DNA of 64,000 bases from CAZCDS01 sp964497585 (GTDB taxonomy: Bacteria; Desulfobacterota; Desulfomonilia; Desulfomonilales; Desulfomonilaceae): the NCBI GenBank assembly GCA_964497585.1, contig CAZCDS010000003.1, positions 124,001 through 188,000 of the forward strand, in the 5' to 3' direction. The notes beneath the pieces are model-generated. The model was not told the origin of the DNA. It saw nothing but the letters and a program-made list of their open reading frames with translations, and made no database searches. The stretch's first letter is position 1; each line of letters starts with the position of its first letter. Below are positions 34,368-43,415 of this stretch, one piece after another. The translations under genes and the position numbers were made by a program.

Positions 34368-36995
34368 ATGCCCGTGCTGACTATAGACGACATCGAAGTT
34401 GCGGTTCCGGAAGGTGCAACGATACTGGAAGCTGCCACGGAAGCGGGGATATGGATTCCCACTCTGTGCTATTATCCCAAGATCAGCCCTTCGGACTCGT
34501 GCAGGCTGTGTGTTGTGGAGATTGAAGGGATCGACCGTCCCATGACCGCGTGCAACACCGTTGCTAAAGAAGGAATGCGGGTGAGCACGGATACGCCTCG
34601 CCTCAGGACCATGCGGTCGGAAGTCATGAAACTGATCCTGATGGATCACCCGCTGGATTGTCCCACCTGTCCGGCCGGCGGGGAGTGTGACATCCAAAAC
34701 CTCACATTTAGACTGGGAATCTATGGGACTGATTTCCCCTTGGCCATACGCAACGCGCCAGTGGTACGGAACTGGCCGCTCATCGAGTACGATCAGAATC
34801 TCTGCATCACCTGCCTGCGGTGCGTGAAGGTCTGTCATGAGGTCATCGGTGCGAGCGCGCTGACCCTCAGGGGAGAGGGGTACGACGCGAGAATCGAACC
34901 GACGCACGGTCCCGTCCTTCGATGCGATTTCTGCGGCGAATGCGTGGAGGCCTGCCCTTCCGGCGCAATGTCCAATAAGGTCTCGAGGCGCTGGGCCCGT
35001 TCCTGGGAACTGCGAAAGGTCGACAGTATTTGTCCGCTTTGCTCTGCCGGGTGCCGTTTGCAATTGAATGTCAAGGGCGACGAGATCCTCCGGGTGACCA
35101 CCGACATGGAAACGCATAATCGCGGAACCCTCTGCGTGGGCGGGCGATTTGGATTCGACCTGGTCCACAGTGAAGACCGATTGCGGACGCCGCTGATTCG
35201 GCAAGACGGGGAACTCGAGCCTGCGTCATGGGAAGAGGCGGTAGGGTTCGTGGCGGGAAGGCTCAGCGAGATAATTGAGGAATCCGGTCCCGAGAGCGTC
35301 GCCGGTCTCGCTTCTCCTCGGCTGACCAATGAAGACTGCTACGCGTTCCAGAAATTCTTCAGGTCGGTGATCGGCTCGAACAATGTGGACAGCGAGGCCC
35401 GATTCACCGTCCTGAGGGTTCAGAGAGCATTCGAGCTGACCTGCGGGATCAAGGGCACCACTCATACGCTCGATGAGCTACTTCAGACCGGCGCGATGTT
35501 TGTCGTCGGCATCGATCCTCTCGAAGAAACACCCGCGCTTGGTTGGAAGATCAAGGCAGCGGCTCGCCGCCACGACAGCAACGTGATCGTGGCCAATTCC
35601 CGTGGTACGAGCCTTGATCCCTTCGCCAAGATACGGCTCAGGATCCGTCCCTACTCAGAAAGTGACCTTATCCTGGGGATAATGAAACTGATCCTGAACA
35701 TGGATCTCTGGGATGAAGACTTCGTGCGGGCTCAGACGACCCATTTCCTCCCCATGAAGAACCTGCTTGACAAGATATCTCTTGGCGGCATTCTGAAGAG
35801 GACCGGTGTCCCAGAGGAACTTCTGAGAGAAGCGGCCCGGATGATCGGCCAGGCCGATAGCGCCTGCATCATTTTCGGCGGCGACGTCATCCAGCAGGAA
35901 GACGGCCTTCAATGCGCCATGAACCTGGCCAACCTGGCGCTTCTCACAGGCAACATGGGAAAGCCGGGCGCGGGGATCTATCCCATATTCGAAAAGGGCA
36001 ACATCCTGGGACTGTGTGACATGGGACTCTTGCCCGAATACCTGCCCGGCTACCAGGATGCGGCCAATGCAAGGGATCTCTTCGAACGGGTTTGGCGATC
36101 GGAACTCCCGTACACCAAGGGACTGACCGCGTCGGAGATGGTCCGAGCCCTCGAAGTTGGCGATGTGAGAGCCGTGTACTTGGCGGGAGCGGATCCGCTC
36201 ACCGATTATCCGTACGCCGGTCGGTTGGCGTCAGCCCTCGAAAAGGCCGAACTGGTAGTCGTAAATGAGAACTTTCTCAGTCCGACGGCTGCGCTGGCCC
36301 ACTGTGTATTTCCGGCTGCGTCCTTCGCGGAGAAGCAGGGGAGCATGACGAACATTGAACACCGTATCCAGAGGCTCAATCCGGCAGTATCCCCGCCCGG
36401 AGAAGCGAGACCCGACTGGAACATCATGGAAGAGATAGCCGGCGCCATGGGCAAACCGATGGGCTATTTCAGCGCGGAAGACATCTTCAGAGAGATGGCC
36501 CTCACCATACCCTTTTATAGAGGGCTCCGGTGGAGGGATCTGGGAGATGACGGAGTGATCGCCCACCCGTTCCCCGAGGCAGCGGACGCATTGCGGGGCG
36601 GCAGGCCTTACGCGTTTGCGCCGGTGAGGACTATCGAAGGTCCTACCGAACGAGATGCCCAAGAGTATCCTTTTGAGATGATGGCAGGCCGATCCATGTA
36701 CCATTTTGGTTCGATGTCGACCCGGTCCGCGAATCTGCTCGGCTTGTGTCCTGACGGATTCGTGGAGATCAGCGCGCAGGACGCCCAAGCATTGGGACTC
36801 GAGGAAGGTGATCCGGTCGAAGTCGCGTCTCCCGCCGGTTCATTCGTGGCGTACGCCCGGTTCTCCGAGGTATTGAGCCCGGGGATGGTGTTCGTGCCCA
36901 CGAATTTTCCGGGTATAGGGGTTTACAAGCTATTCCGGGAGAATACGACGGTATGTAACGTTAAACTGGCGCCCGCGGGAAAGGAGAGCCCGTGA
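34368..36995 (+). CDS. sfrA: SfrA-like molybdopterin/iron-sulfur oxidoreductase (NuoG/FdhA-type) lacking catalytic Cys/Sec
   Basis: 875 residues. A 2Fe-2S domain (PTLCYYPKISPSDSCRLCVVE, CNT), the NuoG His-Cys segment (DHPLDCPTCPAGGECD), two 4Fe-4S ferredoxin motifs (CITCLRCVKVC, CDFCGECVEACP), then the Mo/W-bisPGD fold with its own cluster (CPLCSAGC...CVGGR) and a C-terminal dinucleotide-binding domain (VEVASPAG). Formate dehydrogenases place Cys or Sec after an AR-x element near NNVD; here that region reads NNVDSEARFTVLR, with Thr347 at the catalytic place. So formate oxidation is unlikely, as in NuoG and Geobacter SfrA. It should take electrons from the flavin subunit SfrB through its clusters. 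GGAG lies eight bases before the ATG. Confidence 0.8.
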   Translation: MPVLTIDDIEVAVPEGATILEAATEAGIWIPTLCYYPKISPSDSCRLCVVEIEGIDRPMTACNTVAKEGMRVSTDTPRLRTMRSEVMKLILMDHPLDCPTCPAGGECDIQNLTFRLGIYGTDFPLAIRNAPVVRNWPLIEYDQNLCITCLRCVKVCHEVIGASALTLRGEGYDARIEPTHGPVLRCDFCGECVEACPSGAMSNKVSRRWARSWELRKVDSICPLCSAGCRLQLNVKGDEILRVTTDMETHNRGTLCVGGRFGFDLVHSEDRLRTPLIRQDGELEPASWEEAVGFVAGRLSEIIEESGPESVAGLASPRLTNEDCYAFQKFFRSVIGSNNVDSEARFTVLRVQRAFELTCGIKGTTHTLDELLQTGAMFVVGIDPLEETPALGWKIKAAARRHDSNVIVANSRGTSLDPFAKIRLRIRPYSESDLILGIMKLILNMDLWDEDFVRAQTTHFLPMKNLLDKISLGGILKRTGVPEELLREAARMIGQADSACIIFGGDVIQQEDGLQCAMNLANLALLTGNMGKPGAGIYPIFEKGNILGLCDMGLLPEYLPGYQDAANARDLFERVWRSELPYTKGLTASEMVRALEVGDVRAVYLAGADPLTDYPYAGRLASALEKAELVVVNENFLSPTAALAHCVFPAASFAEKQGSMTNIEHRIQRLNPAVSPPGEARPDWNIMEEIAGAMGKPMGYFSAEDIFREMALTIPFYRGLRWRDLGDDGVIAHPFPEAADALRGGRPYAFAPVRTIEGPTERDAQEYPFEMMAGRSMYHFGSMSTRSANLLGLCPDGFVEISAQDAQALGLEEGDPVEVASPAGSFVAYARFSEVLSPGMVFVPTNFPGIGVYKLFRENTTVCNVKLAPAGKESP

Positions 36996-37080
36996 GCACG
37001 CCGGCCGCGGCCGGGAATATCTCGGTTTGCCATCGGCTTCCGATTTCAGATAAAGTCTACTGTGATAGAAGGAGGTTCTA

Positions 37081-38019
37081 ATGAGCGCCCTCGAAAAACC
37101 GAAAGCCACTCTGTTGGTTATCGACGACGAGCAGATCGTCCATGAGAGCGTGGGGAGAATTCTCAAGGAAGAAGGATACCGTGTGGACGGGGCGCTGAGG
37201 GTGTCGGAAGCGCTGGACCTGTTGAGCAAAGAGTCATATGATCTGGTCCTTACCGATCTCATGATGCCTGACGACAGCGGCATGAAGGCGGTTGAGGCCG
37301 TTGCAAGAGATCATCCCTTCTGTGGAGTCCTCATGTTCACCGGCTACGCCACGGTGGAATCTGCGGTGGAGTCCATGAAACTGGGTGCGCTGGACTATCT
37401 TCCCAAACCCTTCACTCCCGACGAACTCGTGGCCGCGGTGGAAAGATCCCTGCAACAGGTTCGCAAGGCGCGCCGCGATAAGGATATCGAAGAAACCTTT
37501 TCGGAAGCGGAACGGGCAATCAGCGCAAGTCTCGATCTTAAGGAGATTCTCCAGCTTATCAGCACAAGCATGGTCAAACTGGTGAGGATGAGAGGGAGCG
37601 CGCTGCTGCTCTACAACAAGAAAGCCCGGACACTCGATCTCGTCCAATCCAGAGGGCTGAGCAAGGACTACCTGGACAAAGGCGTCCTTGCTGTCTCCGA
37701 TGCCCTCGACGAGTTCCTCGAAGCAGGAGAGCCCGACCTCATCGACGAGTCCGAGTTCAACGAACGGTTACAGTATCCGGAGGAAGCCAGGAAAGAAGGA
37801 ATCGTGGCAATCCTCTCCATTCCCCTCAAAGTGAAAGATGCGGCGCTGGGAGTGGTGAGGCTCTATAGCGGAGACAGGAAAACTCTCGATGACGGTGAGC
37901 TGGATATTCTCAAGAAGTTCGCGGAACAGGCGGCTCGCGCGCTCGAAAACGCAATGTCGTACGAAAAGGTTCGCAGCGACGTCGAGGGACTCAAGAAGCA
38001 TTTTCCCGGGGTACAGTAG
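37081..38019 (+). CDS. Response regulator with GAF output domain, copy 1
   Basis: 312 residues. Receiver domain (1-125) with acidic pocket at DDEQ and phospho-acceptor Asp59 (LTDLMMPDDSG), the signalling Thr in MFTGYA, and conserved Lys in PKPFTPDEL. A helical linker leads to a GAF domain (about 150-300; LKEILQLISTSMVKL, GSALLLYNKKA, AILSIPLKVKDAALGVVRLY). No DNA-binding domain. GGAGG precedes the ATG. It follows sfrA by 85 bases and may be part of that transcription unit. GAF domains bind small ligands or partner proteins, so the output is probably protein-protein. Confidence 0.88.
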   Translation: MSALEKPKATLLVIDDEQIVHESVGRILKEEGYRVDGALRVSEALDLLSKESYDLVLTDLMMPDDSGMKAVEAVARDHPFCGVLMFTGYATVESAVESMKLGALDYLPKPFTPDELVAAVERSLQQVRKARRDKDIEETFSEAERAISASLDLKEILQLISTSMVKLVRMRGSALLLYNKKARTLDLVQSRGLSKDYLDKGVLAVSDALDEFLEAGEPDLIDESEFNERLQYPEEARKEGIVAILSIPLKVKDAALGVVRLYSGDRKTLDDGELDILKKFAEQAARALENAMSYEKVRSDVEGLKKHFPGVQ

Positions 38020-38160
38020 GGCCCGGAAGGGACGGCTGGCTCTTCGGTCAACTGCAGCCGGCCTGACCGTTTGAACAGACCCCCACGGCACAGGGGCTGA
38101 TTTAATTTCGGGGCATTCCGGCATCGGCTGAAGGCCCTGACTCTTGGGGAGAGGGAAAAG

Positions 38161-39108
38161 ATGGACAAAAAGAAAGGGAAGGTTCTGGTCCTGGATGACG
38201 AGCAGGTCGTTCTTGAAAGCGTCTCCCGGGTACTCGGGGAAGAGAACTACGAGACGAAGACATGTCTGAAGGGCGAGGAGGCTATCGAAGCACTCAAGGA
38301 AGGCGGCTTCGATATCTTGATCACGGACATGAAGATGCCGGGGATGGATGGTCTGCAGGCCATGGAGGCTCTCGTCGAGGTCGATCCGGATCTCTCCATG
38401 ATCGTTCTGACTGGATACGGAACTATCGACACGGCCGTCAAGTCCATGAAACTGGGCGTAGTGGATTATATCAAGAAGCCGTTTACCCCCGACGAATTGG
38501 TGGCTCTTCTCGACAAGGTCATGGAGGATAGGAAACAGCGTTTCGAAAGGCGTTACCGTGAAGACACCTTCGCAGAAGTTAAGACCGCCGTCGCTTCTAC
38601 GCTCAATCTCAAAGAGGTTCTTGACCTCATCGTTCAGGGCGTTGTCAAGGTTATGAAGGTCAAAGGGAGCACCCTGAGTCTTCTCGATAGCAAACGAGAG
38701 AAGCTCCGGATCTTCGCGCATCACGGCCTGAGCAAGAACTACGTAGACAAAGGACCGCTGGATTCCTCCAAAAGCATGGGCGGAGAACTCATGGAGGGGA
38801 AGCACGTGTGGGTCGAGGACGTATCGACCGACTCAAGGGTTCAGTATCCTCGAGAGGCCATGCGTGAGGGAGTCGTGTCCATTTTGGGCGTTCCTCTTAT
38901 CGTCCGGAACAAAGTTATCGGCGCCCTCCGGGTCTACACTGCCGAGCGTCGCGAGTTTTCCGATGAGGACACTAAATTTCTTTACGGTTTTGCCGAACAG
39001 GTTGCGATGGCGATTGAGAACGCACGCTCCTATGAAGATGTGAAGGACGAATACGAAGCCCTGCGAGACGACCTGTGGGATTATTTTGATAAGGACGGGA
39101 TGCTCTAG
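38161..39108 (+). CDS. Response regulator with GAF output domain, copy 2
   Basis: 315 residues, clear paralogue of the preceding gene: receiver with Asp56 (ITDMKMPGMDG), VLTGYGTIDTAVKSMKLGVVDYIKKPFTPDEL nearly matching copy 1, and a GAF domain with LKEVLDLIVQGVVKVMKVKG and GVVSILGVPLIVRNKVIGALRVY. The ATG follows GGGGAGAGGG. The 141-base gap to copy 1 holds no gene. A tandem duplication in which both copies keep the phosphorylation site suggests two related but separate signals or partners. Confidence 0.88.
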   Translation: MDKKKGKVLVLDDEQVVLESVSRVLGEENYETKTCLKGEEAIEALKEGGFDILITDMKMPGMDGLQAMEALVEVDPDLSMIVLTGYGTIDTAVKSMKLGVVDYIKKPFTPDELVALLDKVMEDRKQRFERRYREDTFAEVKTAVASTLNLKEVLDLIVQGVVKVMKVKGSTLSLLDSKREKLRIFAHHGLSKNYVDKGPLDSSKSMGGELMEGKHVWVEDVSTDSRVQYPREAMREGVVSILGVPLIVRNKVIGALRVYTAERREFSDEDTKFLYGFAEQVAMAIENARSYEDVKDEYEALRDDLWDYFDKDGML

Positions 39109-39272
39109 CCCGTTGCCGGAAGCCGACATCGGTATCAACGTCGGTGGGGGTGATCATCTCCACCCGGGTAACGGAGTCCACCGTCACCCTTCGCGAGCAC
39201 GTCGGGGTGACGGCGAATCTTGCCCTTTTTGATGCGCCTCGGAAACGGAACGAGCGCGGGGAGCTGGCTCGA

Positions 39273-40895
39273 ATGGCGGAAAACCGATCCCCAATCGATC
39301 TCTTCGAAGCAACCTATGGTGAACAGCGCGGCACGTCCAATGGGCGAAACGGGCTGGACAAGCTCAAACCGAAACCTGTTACCGGATTCTTCCTTTCCTT
39401 CAAAAACAGGATTCTCGTCAGCACGCTGGTCGTGGCTGTAGGAGGCGTCATCCTCATCGGCGCGCTTTTGCAGATCGTTATCTTCCCACGCTTGAAGGGT
39501 GACCCCGCGGTCATTACCAATATCAAGATCATTCACCTGGTGGCCAGTATCGTCGTCGTCGGCATCATCTGGGCGTTCATTGAGATGATATCCAAGAAGA
39601 TCACACTTCCCCTCCGGGAGCTGACCGAACGAGCCGATCAGATAAGCCGCGAAGCTGGAAAGGCTCTTCAGGCGAAAGGGGCTGTGCCCGAAAAAGACGA
39701 GGACAGTGAGATCCCCAGTGTGAGAGGGGACGAAATCGCACAGCTCAGGACTTCCTTCTACCGGATGCTGGCCTATTTACGTGCATCCGAGGCGCGGCTC
39801 AGAGACTCGGAAAGGAAATACCGTTTCCTCTTTGATAACGGGCCGTCTCCCATGTTCGTCTTCGACGCGGACGACATGCGAATCCTCGACGTCAATGAGG
39901 GCGCAGAGCGGGAATACCAATACTCGAGGGAAGAGTTCCTGGAAAAGACCTTCTGGGACTTGGCCTTTCCCAGCACCCAGTACGGGGACATGAAGCTCTT
40001 CAAAGTGCGTTGCAACGACACGGCATCTCCACTTCCCGTGTTTCAGCAAAAGCGCAAGGACGGATCGGTCTTCCTCATCAACCTGCATTGCAGGCTCACC
40101 GACTGGAAGGACCAGCCCGCTATCATTGCTGCGGCATGGGACGTCACAGAGAAACTGGAGAAGGAAGCCCAGTTGGCACAGACTGCCAAGATGGCAACCT
40201 TGGGAGAAATGGCCACCGGCGTGGCTCACGAGTTGAATCAGCCCTTGAATGTGATGAAAATCGCGTCCGACTATCTGATGAAATGCGTTACCAGGGGACT
40301 TCCGGTCTCGGAGGAGGATCTGAAGAGCACTGCGGAGGAGTTGAACGCCAACGTGGACCGGGCTTCTCACATCATCAAGCACCTCAGGACCTTCGGACGC
40401 AAGGCCGAAGCGAAGATGATTCCCATTACCGTAAACGAGGCGATACGAGGCGTCTTTACCCTGCTCAAAGTGCAGCTCGAGAAGAGTGGGATCAGGTGTG
40501 ACGTCTCTTTGGACGACACGCTTCCCGAGATTCTCGGTGACAGGAACAGACTGGAACAGGTCTTCATGAATCTTGTGGTGAACGCCCGTGACGCAATGAT
40601 CGGGTATGAGAAAGAGTCCGGAGAATCCTACCAAAAAATGCTCAGGATCGAGTCTTACCTCGAGGACGATCGCGTGGTGGTTACCTTCTGCGACACCGGT
40701 CCCGGCATTCCCGAGGAAGTAAGACCCCGAATATTCGAGCCCTTCTTTACCACGAAGAAGGTAGGAGAAGGAACCGGTATAGGACTCTCCATAAGTTATG
40801 GTATTGTAAAGGAGCATCAAGGTATGATCGATCTTGTGGATGTAGCGGGACGGGGTGCGTGCTTCAAGCTCACGTTCCCCGTCCTTTCGGCATAA
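39273..40895 (+). CDS. Membrane-bound PAS sensor histidine kinase
   Basis: About 540 residues. Two membrane helices (ILVSTLVVAVGGVILIGALL and IHLVASIVVVGIIWAFI) with a short loop between them, then a HAMP-like linker, a PAS domain (YRFLFDNGPSPMFVFDADD), HisKA with His319 in GVAHELNQPLN, and HATPase with FCDTGPGIP and GEGTGIGLSISYG. The loop is too small for a periplasmic sensor domain, so the PAS domain or the membrane itself is the likely input. Start uncertain: ATG 39273 with GGGGAG nine bases upstream, or GTG 39144. Its natural partners are the GAF response regulators upstream or the receiver of the next gene, 13 bases downstream. Confidence 0.88.
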   Translation: MAENRSPIDLFEATYGEQRGTSNGRNGLDKLKPKPVTGFFLSFKNRILVSTLVVAVGGVILIGALLQIVIFPRLKGDPAVITNIKIIHLVASIVVVGIIWAFIEMISKKITLPLRELTERADQISREAGKALQAKGAVPEKDEDSEIPSVRGDEIAQLRTSFYRMLAYLRASEARLRDSERKYRFLFDNGPSPMFVFDADDMRILDVNEGAEREYQYSREEFLEKTFWDLAFPSTQYGDMKLFKVRCNDTASPLPVFQQKRKDGSVFLINLHCRLTDWKDQPAIIAAAWDVTEKLEKEAQLAQTAKMATLGEMATGVAHELNQPLNVMKIASDYLMKCVTRGLPVSEEDLKSTAEELNANVDRASHIIKHLRTFGRKAEAKMIPITVNEAIRGVFTLLKVQLEKSGIRCDVSLDDTLPEILGDRNRLEQVFMNLVVNARDAMIGYEKESGESYQKMLRIESYLEDDRVVVTFCDTGPGIPEEVRPRIFEPFFTTKKVGEGTGIGLSISYGIVKEHQGMIDLVDVAGRGACFKLTFPVLSA

Positions 40896-40908
40896 GTGGA
40901 GACCGAAT

Positions 40909-42405
40909 ATGGCGAAAATACTGGTTGTTGACGATGAACAGAGCATTCGCAACATGATGCGAATGACCCTGCAGGCTGACGGCCATGATGTCGTTACCGC
41001 GGAAGACGGTCCGTCGGCTATCGAGGCGTACGAAAAGGAATCGCCCGAGGTCGTTCTTCTTGACGTGAGAATGCCCGGCATGGACGGAGTCGAAGTACTG
41101 CGTCGCATAAAGAAAATGGATAAGGATAGTGAGGTTGTCATTGTTACCGGCCATGGCGACATGGATATGGCGATTCAATGTCTGCGGCAGGACGCGTCGA
41201 ACTTCCTTGCCAAGCCGGTAAGCGATGATCTGCTCACTCATGCGCTGAAGCGTTCCCTCGAGAGAAGGGCCCTTGCACGAAAGCTCAAAGAGTATACCGA
41301 GAAACTCGAAACCCTTGTCCGGGAAGCCAATGTCGAGCTTGAGAAATCGTACCGCTTCCGTGAGAATCTCATCGAGAATTCGCCCGATGCGATCGTCTCC
41401 GTGCGCAAGGGCGGCGAGATCGTGATCTTCAACACGGCGGCGGAAAAGCTCCTGGGCTACACGAAAGACGAAGTCCTCGGAAAAATGAACATCGTAAAGG
41501 TCTACCAGCCTGGCGTCGCCAAGCAAGTGATGAAGTGGCTCAGGTCCGATGAGGAAGGCGGCAAAGGCTCTCTTAAGAAACGGGAAGTCATCGTCGTCGA
41601 CAAGGAGGGGAGAGGGATTCCGGTCTATCTCTCCGCGGCCATTCTGTACGAGCACGGACAGGAAGCCGGGTCAGTCGGAGTCTTTACGGACATTCGCGAA
41701 ATCAAGGAGCTTGAGCGGCACCTTCTGCGGTCTGAAAAGCTCTCTTCGCTCGGCAAGCTCTCCGCGGGCATAGCGCACGAGATCAATCAGCCTCTGACGG
41801 GCGTGCTCACCTTCGCTTCTCTGCTCATGAGGAAGTTCAAGGACGACGAGCAGACCCGCAAGGACCTTGAAATCATCGTCAGGGAAACGACTCGGATCCG
41901 GGGGATCGTGCAGGGAGTTCTTGACTTCGCCCGAGAGACTCCTGTCCAGAAGAAGCCACAGCACCTTGAAGCGGTGATCGAACAAACACTGAAGATTATT
42001 GTGAACCAGCAGCGCTTCTTTGGAATCGAACTGGTCAAGGAATACGATACCGAGTTGCCCGAGGTTGTACTTGATCAGAGCCAGATGGAACAGGTCTTCA
42101 TGAATATCGTCATGAATGCCATAGACGCAATGGACGGATCAGGAACGCTTACCATCAAGACCCGCGCGGAAAACGGCTGGGCCGTAGCCGAGTTCCAGGA
42201 TTCAGGCTGTGGCATGCCCGAGAGCATGATTGACAAGATCTTCGATCCCTTCTTTACGACCAAGGATTCCACCGAAGGGACCGGCATGGGCCTGGGCTTG
42301 GCCGTGAGCTACGGCATCGTCCAAAACCACGGCGGAGAGGTCGAGGTATCGAGCGAAGAAGGTAAAGGCACTACCTTTACCATCCGGCTCCCGCTCCAGG
42401 AGTAG
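40909..42405 (+). CDS. Receiver-PAS-histidine kinase
   Basis: 498 residues. N-terminal receiver with phospho-acceptor Asp52 (LLDVRMPGMDG), a coiled-coil linker, a PAS domain (SPDAIVSVRKGGEIVIFNTAAEKLLGY), HisKA with His290 in GIAHEINQPLTG, and HATPase (FQDSGCGMPES, GTGMGLGLAVSYG). The input receiver lets another kinase control this kinase. ATG at 40909 has GGAGA seven bases upstream, and the gene is 13 bases after the membrane kinase, so they are co-translated. A strong terminator at 42551 closes the unit. Confidence 0.9.
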   Translation: MAKILVVDDEQSIRNMMRMTLQADGHDVVTAEDGPSAIEAYEKESPEVVLLDVRMPGMDGVEVLRRIKKMDKDSEVVIVTGHGDMDMAIQCLRQDASNFLAKPVSDDLLTHALKRSLERRALARKLKEYTEKLETLVREANVELEKSYRFRENLIENSPDAIVSVRKGGEIVIFNTAAEKLLGYTKDEVLGKMNIVKVYQPGVAKQVMKWLRSDEEGGKGSLKKREVIVVDKEGRGIPVYLSAAILYEHGQEAGSVGVFTDIREIKELERHLLRSEKLSSLGKLSAGIAHEINQPLTGVLTFASLLMRKFKDDEQTRKDLEIIVRETTRIRGIVQGVLDFARETPVQKKPQHLEAVIEQTLKIIVNQQRFFGIELVKEYDTELPEVVLDQSQMEQVFMNIVMNAIDAMDGSGTLTIKTRAENGWAVAEFQDSGCGMPESMIDKIFDPFFTTKDSTEGTGMGLGLAVSYGIVQNHGGEVEVSSEEGKGTTFTIRLPLQE

Positions 42406-42550
42406 GCTTGACCTACCATTCCCGTGACGAACCGGTAAGTGCAGGCCCTCGAGGGGTGCCTCGGATTTTCGCTGGACATCTCCAGCGGAATGTCCTTTCA
42501 AAGAAGTGACATTTAGCCGCGTGACGATCAGCCTTGCAAATACGTCCTCG

Positions 42551-42575
42551 CCCCCTTTTTTAAAGGGGGTTTTTT
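42551..42575 (+). terminator. Intrinsic terminator of the signalling operon
   Basis: Stem CCCCCTTT / AAAGGGGG with three-base loop, then six T. Textbook form. Confidence 0.88.
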
Positions 42576-42827
42576 GATCTCCAGAGCGTCTGACCCTTTA
42601 TGGGTCCTGCTGCGAATGAAACAGCGTCATTTGAGGTACTGCGACTCCCTTTCGTAAGTCCCGTGACACATTCCGAGAACTCGGGGGCGGCACCGCCGGG
42701 CTGCCCAGACATCCTCCGACAATGGTCGGCGTTGCCAGGACCTGCATTGTGCCGGTAGCGAGACCGCAAAGACCGATGGATGGGCGGGAAGCCAGTGTGC
42801 GAAACGCCGTCCTATCAGGCGTATGCT

Positions 42828-42856
42828 TTGACAGACCGGTTTGCGATGATTACTAA
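42828..42856 (+). promoter_or_regulatory. Sigma-70-like promoter for the 120-aa gene
   Basis: Perfect TTGACA at 42828-42833, 17-bp spacer, TACTAA at 42851-42856, start of translation 31 bases further on. Confidence 0.5.
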
Positions 42857-42886
42857 ACGAGTAGCGAGCACGAGGAGGTAAGCCCC

Positions 42887-43249
42887 ATGACCGAACAGAC
42901 TCATGGCGGTATTAGCGTGGCCGGAAATAGCGGCGCAGAGGACGCTGTTCCAGTGGACTTCTGCGCTGTGTGCCCTTCCAAGGAGATCGTCAGCGGAGAC
43001 GAACATGCGATCCTCGGCCACATGAGGGAGATAAAAGAGCAGGTGCGGCGGTTGACGGAACGGATGCATGAAATCCGGGCCCCCGAAGGAGCTGCAATGA
43101 CCGGCGAGGATCACCGGGAGGACCGAAACGAGTGGAATGAACTGTTCGCCACTCTGGAGGATTTGCGGACCCAGTGGGGTGATTGGCAACGGAGACTCGA
43201 CGAGGCCATAGAACGGAAACTCATTGCATTAGGACACCGCGAACCATGA
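42887..43249 (+). CDS. Hypothetical helical protein with CxxC
   Basis: 120 residues. A disordered start, then DFCAVCPSKEIVSGDEH, then a long charged helix likely to form a coiled coil (HMREIKEQVRRLTERMHEI and later LEDLRTQWGDWQRRLDEAIER). The CxxC could bind zinc or be redox-active; with only two cysteines a site shared between two chains is possible. AGGAGG precedes the ATG. It has its own promoter and is convergent with the glutamyl-peptide operon. No family recognised. Confidence 0.7.
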   Translation: MTEQTHGGISVAGNSGAEDAVPVDFCAVCPSKEIVSGDEHAILGHMREIKEQVRRLTERMHEIRAPEGAAMTGEDHREDRNEWNELFATLEDLRTQWGDWQRRLDEAIERKLIALGHREP

Positions 43250-43415
43250 TGCCGTTTCGTTCCTGAAGAAATGTTCACTGTGGCCCTTTCCGAAAAAAGG
43301 ATCCCTCTCCCGTCCGGTTCGCCATACGGGAATTGCAGCTTCTTCGCCTGGGACCGGGGTTGGGGAAAGGAAAATCTCACCTGTTCATACGCACGCAAGC
43401 CTCAAATATTGATGT

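Larger units (their letters stand above)
42406..42886. other. Intergenic region with terminator and promoter
   Basis: 481 bases between two plus-strand genes. It holds the terminator at 42551-42575 and a TTGACA promoter at 42828. No gene in between. Confidence 0.5.

Noticed and set aside
34368..36995. Formate dehydrogenase alpha subunit
   Set aside because: The catalytic Cys/Sec place holds Thr347 and there is no in-frame TGA for selenocysteine; an SfrA/NuoG-like role fits better.
37768..38805. 345-codon minus-strand frame
   Set aside because: Antisense shadow of the two REC-GAF genes.
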